In this document: positions 45,681 to 49,044 of the stretch, piece by piece | How the letters are laid out: each line of letters starts with the position of its first letter | How positions within the stretch are numbered: position 1 is the stretch's first letter | Source: Serratia marcescens | Lineage (GTDB): Bacteria > Pseudomonadota > Gammaproteobacteria > Enterobacterales > Enterobacteriaceae | DNA: 49,044 nucleotides | Direction of reading: 5' to 3' | Assembly: GCA_015548865.1 (NCBI GenBank) | Contig: JADMXW010000012.1 | Span: forward strand, 1-49,044 | Notes under the pieces: model-generated | Seen by the model: only the letters and a program-made list of their open reading frames with translations | What the model was told of the DNA's origin: nothing | Database searches by the model: none | Made by a program: the position numbers and the translations under genes

Positions 45681-47050
45681 CACAGGGTGAATTTGGCGGT
45701 TTGATTGCGGTATACGTGCTTGCGGTCAGCTTTATCCTTATATTGACCTGGCAGGAGTTTCGTCGCGTACGCTTCAACTTTAATGTGCTGTTCTCTCTGC
45801 TGTTTTTGCTGACGTTTTATTTCGGTTTTCCTTTTACCTGCCTGTTGGCATTCCGCTTTAACGTTGCGGTGGTCCCTGCAATCTATTTGCTTCAGGCGCT
45901 TTTGTCGGCGACGGCATTTTACGCGATCTATTACGTCACCTATAAAACCCGGTTAAGGGCGCGACGCAGCCCGATAGGGGAACCATGGCTTGTGATGAAT
46001 CGCGTTGAAACGCATCTGACGTGGTTGTTACTGGCATTGGTAGCCGGGGTCACGGTCGCAATCTTCTTTATTAACAACGGTTTTTTATTGTTCAAACTGC
46101 GCTCTTACAGCCAGATATTTTCCAGCGATGTCTCGGGTGTGGCCTTAAAGCGTTTTTTCTATTTCTTTATCCCCGCGATGTTGGTGGTCTATTTCCTGCA
46201 CCAGACGCGCCGAGCCTGGCTATTGTTTCTGGTGGGTACCGCCGGGTTCGGGATATTAACCTATCTGATTGTTGGCGGCACACGAGCGAATATCATTATC
46301 GCTTTCGCTCTGTTTTTGTTTATTGGTATCCAACGCGGTTGGATCACCTTGTGGATGCTGGTTGCCGCTGGGGTGATTGGCGTCACGGGCATGTTCTGGC
46401 TGGCACTAAAACGCTATAGCTTGGACGTGAGCGGTGCAGAGGCGTTTTACACTTTCCTTTATTTGACGCGGGATACTTTCTCTCCGTGGGAAAACCTGGC
46501 GCTGCTGTGGCAACACTACGATGAAATTGAATTTCAGGGGTTAGCCCCGATCGTGCGTGATTTTTACGTCTTTATCCCTTCTTGGCTGTGGCCTGCGCGC
46601 CCGAATTTGGTGCTCAACAGCGCCAACTACTTCACCTGGGAGGTGCTCAATAACCACTCTGGGTTGGCAATTTCGCCTACGTTGTTGGGATCGCTGGTGG
46701 TGATGGGCGGTGTGTTATTTATCCCGCTAGGCGCCATAGTGGTGGGTCTTATCGTCAAATGGTTTGATGCTTTGTATGCGTCGGGCCGCCGTAGCCAAAA
46801 TCGCTATAGCGCGGCGGTGCTGCAAAGTTTCTGTTTTGGTGCCGTCTTTAACCTGATTGTGCTGGTGCGAGAAGGCGGTGATGCTTTTGTATCACGAGTC
46901 GTGTTCTTTGCCTTGGTGTTTGGGCTATGTGTGTTTGTGGCGAAATTGCTTTACTGGCTGTTTGAAAGCACGGGATTGATTCGCCTGCGTCGGACACGTT
47001 CGCCTGACGAACCAGCCACTTTGACGCCGCAAACTCCGGATATGCCGTAA
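45677..47050 (+). CDS. wzyE: ECA polymerase WzyE
   Basis: Integral membrane polymerase of 457 residues (E. coli 450) joining ECA trisaccharide repeats in the periplasm, with chain length set by WzzE. More than ten hydrophobic segments. Near-identical blocks to E. coli: [71 protein letters not shown], and [50 protein letters not shown]. The ATG overlaps the wecF stop (ATGA). An upstream in-frame start at 45638 is inside wecF and unsupported. Confidence 0.95.
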   Translation: MTQGEFGGLIAVYVLAVSFILILTWQEFRRVRFNFNVLFSLLFLLTFYFGFPFTCLLAFRFNVAVVPAIYLLQALLSATAFYAIYYVTYKTRLRARRSPIGEPWLVMNRVETHLTWLLLALVAGVTVAIFFINNGFLLFKLRSYSQIFSSDVSGVALKRFFYFFIPAMLVVYFLHQTRRAWLLFLVGTAGFGILTYLIVGGTRANIIIAFALFLFIGIQRGWITLWMLVAAGVIGVTGMFWLALKRYSLDVSGAEAFYTFLYLTRDTFSPWENLALLWQHYDEIEFQGLAPIVRDFYVFIPSWLWPARPNLVLNSANYFTWEVLNNHSGLAISPTLLGSLVVMGGVLFIPLGAIVVGLIVKWFDALYASGRRSQNRYSAAVLQSFCFGAVFNLIVLVREGGDAFVSRVVFFALVFGLCVFVAKLLYWLFESTGLIRLRRTRSPDEPATLTPQTPDMP

Positions 47051-47059
47051 GGAGTCATT

Positions 47060-47800
47060 ATGGAAAATCCTGCTTGCGTCCCTCTCTATCGTATTCGCAA
47101 TATTCCGTTGCACGGGTTTGCGGATCAAGCGGCCTGTCTGGCATATCTTTTTGCCGAAGGAGAGGTAAAAAGCGGTACGTTAATCGCGATTAATGCCGAA
47201 AAGGTATTAGCTGCTGAGCAGGATAAAGCGCTGTGGGATTTGATCGCCGAGGCTGAATACAAATATGCCGACGGCATTAGCATTGTGCGCGCCATTAAGC
47301 GTAAGTATCCGCAGGCGGTGGTAGCTCGTGTCGCAGGCGCTGATCTATGGGAGGCGTTAATGCAAAGAGCCGGGGCTGAAGGCACCCCGGTGTTTTTGCT
47401 GGGCGGAAAATCGGCGATATTGCGCCAGACCGAAGAGAAGTTGCGTGCGCAGTGGCAGGTCAATATTGTTGGCAGTCAGGATGGCTATTTCCCGTTGGAT
47501 CAGCGCGATGCGGTATTTGAGCGGGTGCGTGCCAGCGGTGCGCGTATTGTTACCGTTGCCATGGGGTCTCCCCGCCAAGAGATATTGATGCGTGATTGCC
47601 GTCGCTATCATCCCCAAGCGCTCTATATGGGGGTAGGAGGCACCTATGATGTCTTCACTGGACACGTAAAGCGTGCACCTCTGGTCTGGCAACGTCTAGG
47701 GTTAGAATGGCTCTATCGGCTGTTGAGCCAGCCAAGCCGAATTACTCGTCAAATTAAACTCTTAAAATTCCTCGCCTATTACTTCAGTGGCCGCCTGTAG
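47060..47800 (+). CDS. wecG: UDP-ManNAcA:lipid I ManNAcA transferase WecG
   Basis: GT26 (TagA/CpsF family) glycosyltransferase of 246 residues that adds ManNAcA to GlcNAc-PP-undecaprenol (ECA lipid I to lipid II). Family motifs are present: [62 protein letters not shown] and [20 protein letters not shown] basic C-terminus likely touches the membrane. AAGGAG is 7 nt upstream of the ATG. Last gene of the ECA cluster. Confidence 0.95.
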   Translation: MENPACVPLYRIRNIPLHGFADQAACLAYLFAEGEVKSGTLIAINAEKVLAAEQDKALWDLIAEAEYKYADGISIVRAIKRKYPQAVVARVAGADLWEALMQRAGAEGTPVFLLGGKSAILRQTEEKLRAQWQVNIVGSQDGYFPLDQRDAVFERVRASGARIVTVAMGSPRQEILMRDCRRYHPQALYMGVGGTYDVFTGHVKRAPLVWQRLGLEWLYRLLSQPSRITRQIKLLKFLAYYFSGRL

Positions 47801-48022
47801 CGGCATTGACCCTTCCTGAAGCCATCAGTATTTATTATGACGTTTGGGTCTTAAAATAAGACTGTTATTCTCATTTGATTTTAAATGACTATTTGCTAAT
47901 CAGGCAAAAATGCAGAAGGATATGCTGCCTAAAATGCACTAACCCGCTCGAAAGCGGGATGGGCACAATAAAACCCGGTATGAAACCGGGAGGGAAACAC
48001 AACATTTTAAGACTGAGGATCT
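47801..48022 (+). promoter_or_regulatory. wecG-yifK intergenic region with tandem hairpins and ACA motif
   Basis: Contains GTCTTA-AAA-TAAGAC (47848-47862), a weak hairpin followed by TGTTATT, perhaps the ECA operon terminator. Then two GC hairpins in tandem: CCCGCT-CGAA-AGCGGG (47943-47958) and CCCGGT-ATGAA-ACCGGG (47974-47990). ACACAACA (47997-48004), 19-26 nt before the yifK ATG, fits the CA-rich sequence to which the small RNA GcvB binds in yifK mRNA of Salmonella. TGAGGA gives the ribosome binding site. Confidence 0.6.
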
Positions 48023-49044
48023 ATGGCTAACGAGGAAACGCAAGGCAAGCTCCACCGTGGGCTTGAAGCTCGACATATTGAGCTTATAGCGCTCGGCGGA
48101 ACGATTGGCGTCGGGTTGTTTATGGGGGCGGCGAGCGCATTGAAGTGGGCCGGACCATCCGTGCTGCTGGCTTATATTGTCGCAGGTATCTTTGTTTTCT
48201 TTATCATGCGTTCAATGGGCGAAATGCTCTATATGGAACCGGTCACCGGCTCCTTTGCTGTGTATGCGCATAAATACATGAGCCCGTTTTTTGGCTATCT
48301 CACTGCGTGGGGTTACTGGTTTATGTGGATGGCGGTAGGGATTTCCGAAATTACCGCTATCGGTGTTTATGTCCAGTACTGGTTCCCAGAATTGCCGCAG
48401 TGGATTCCCGCTATCGTGTGTGTAGCTCTGGTGGCGTTGGCCAACCTGGCTGCTGTACGTCTCTACGGCGAAATTGAATTCTGGTTTGCGATGATCAAGA
48501 TCACCACTATTATTGTGATGATCGTTGTGGGCGTTGGTATTATCTTTTTTGGTATTGGCAATCACGGGCAGTCTACCGGCTTTGCCAACCTGACAGCGCA
48601 TGGCGGCTTTCTTGCGGGTGGCTGGAAAGGGTTGCTGTTTGCGCTGTGCCTGGTAGTGGCGTCTTATCAGGGGGTCGAGTTGGTCGGGATCACGGCGGGT
48701 GAAGCCAAAAATCCAAAGATTACCCTCAAGCGTGCGATTAATAATATCTTGTGGCGTATCCTGATTTTCTACGTTGGTGCCATTTTTATTATCGTCACCA
48801 TTTTCCCGTGGAATGAAATTGGCACCTCGGGCAGTCCGTTTGTACTGACCTTTGCCAAAATCGGGATTACAGCCGCGGCCGGCATCATCAACTTTGTTGT
48901 ACTGACTGCTGCGCTCTCTGGGTGTAACAGCGGTATGTATAGCTGTGGCCGTATGCTTTACTCTCTGGCAAACAACCGTCAGTTACCAGCTTGGATAGGT
49001 AAAGTCACTGCCAGCGGCGTGCCTGCTGCCGGTGTGACCGTGTC
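48023..49044 (+). CDS. yifK: Amino acid permease YifK (partial, 3' end outside window)
   Basis: First 340 codons of an inner-membrane amino acid-polyamine-organocation (APC) transporter, nearly identical to E. coli YifK (also called ThrP), reported to import threonine and serine. The signature [42 protein letters not shown] carries the substrate-binding GTIGVG loop. [26 protein letters not shown] and [18 protein letters not shown] follow. About eight membrane segments are included. The start ATG at 48023 has AGGA 3 nt upstream. Probably repressed by GcvB. The order wecG-yifK is as in E. coli. Confidence 0.95.
   Translation, partial: MANEETQGKLHRGLEARHIELIALGGTIGVGLFMGAASALKWAGPSVLLAYIVAGIFVFFIMRSMGEMLYMEPVTGSFAVYAHKYMSPFFGYLTAWGYWFMWMAVGISEITAIGVYVQYWFPELPQWIPAIVCVALVALANLAAVRLYGEIEFWFAMIKITTIIVMIVVGVGIIFFGIGNHGQSTGFANLTAHGGFLAGGWKGLLFALCLVVASYQGVELVGITAGEAKNPKITLKRAINNILWRILIFYVGAIFIIVTIFPWNEIGTSGSPFVLTFAKIGITAAAGIINFVVLTAALSGCNSGMYSCGRMLYSLANNRQLPAWIGKVTASGVPAAGVTV

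Noticed and set aside
1..49044. Phage, transposase, CRISPR, toxin-antitoxin or defence genes
   Set aside because: None seen; every larger gene is a recognised chromosomal family.

Overview
The window comes from a chromosome of the order Enterobacterales. It carries the conserved rrn-hdfR-maoP-comM-ilvLGMEDA-ilvYC-ppiC-rep-gppA-rhlB-trxA-rho-wec-yifK neighbourhood known from Escherichia coli, and the protein sequences are very close to those of E. coli. Gene content that departs from E. coli suggests a Pectobacteriaceae- or Serratia-like relative, but I cannot name the genus from sequence alone.

Layout. 1-121: 3' end of a 5S rRNA and the rrn terminator. 431-4986: a galactofuranose-type ABC transporter (ytfQ, ytfR, ytfT, yjfF), at the spot where E. 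coli has two tRNA genes. 5001-7859: hdfR (minus), maoP (plus, with a maoS-like 17-mer in its promoter region), comM (minus). 8130-14847: the isoleucine/valine operon with promoter, leader peptide ilvL, attenuator, intact ilvG, then ilvM, ilvE, ilvD and ilvA. 14931-19130: an accessory insert with a DUF2461 protein, an exported DUF1311 (LprI-like) protein and a FhuA-like TonB-dependent siderophore receptor. 19135-21666: ilvY and ilvC, divergent. 21745-27544: putP and putA, divergent, for proline uptake and catabolism. 27593-33332: ppiC, rep, gppA, rhlB, trxA. 33333-35274: the rho leader and rho. 35584-47800: the enterobacterial common antigen (ECA) cluster wecA-wzzE-wecB-wecC-rffG-wecD-wecE-wzxE-wecF-wzyE-wecG. 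It lacks rffH, which normally sits between rffG and wecD. 48023 to the end: yifK, cut by the window edge.

How the genes work together. The ilv genes cover the branched-chain amino acid pathway from threonine/pyruvate onward, controlled by attenuation (ilvL) and by IlvY (ilvC). PutP and PutA import proline and oxidise it to glutamate, with PutA probably acting as its own repressor. The wec genes build lipid-linked GlcNAc-ManNAcA-Fuc4NAc, flip it (WzxE) and polymerise it (WzyE, WzzE).

I found no phage, transposase, CRISPR array, toxin-antitoxin pair or defence island, and no clearly new multi-gene system. The most interesting material is non-coding: a family of three related palindromic repeats (about 127 bp, 127 bp and a 63-bp internally deleted form), nested dyads at putA, tandem hairpins plus a GcvB-type ACA motif before yifK, a diverged rhoL-like leader ORF before rho, a 12-bp perfect hairpin between ytfQ and ytfR, and the missing rffH.
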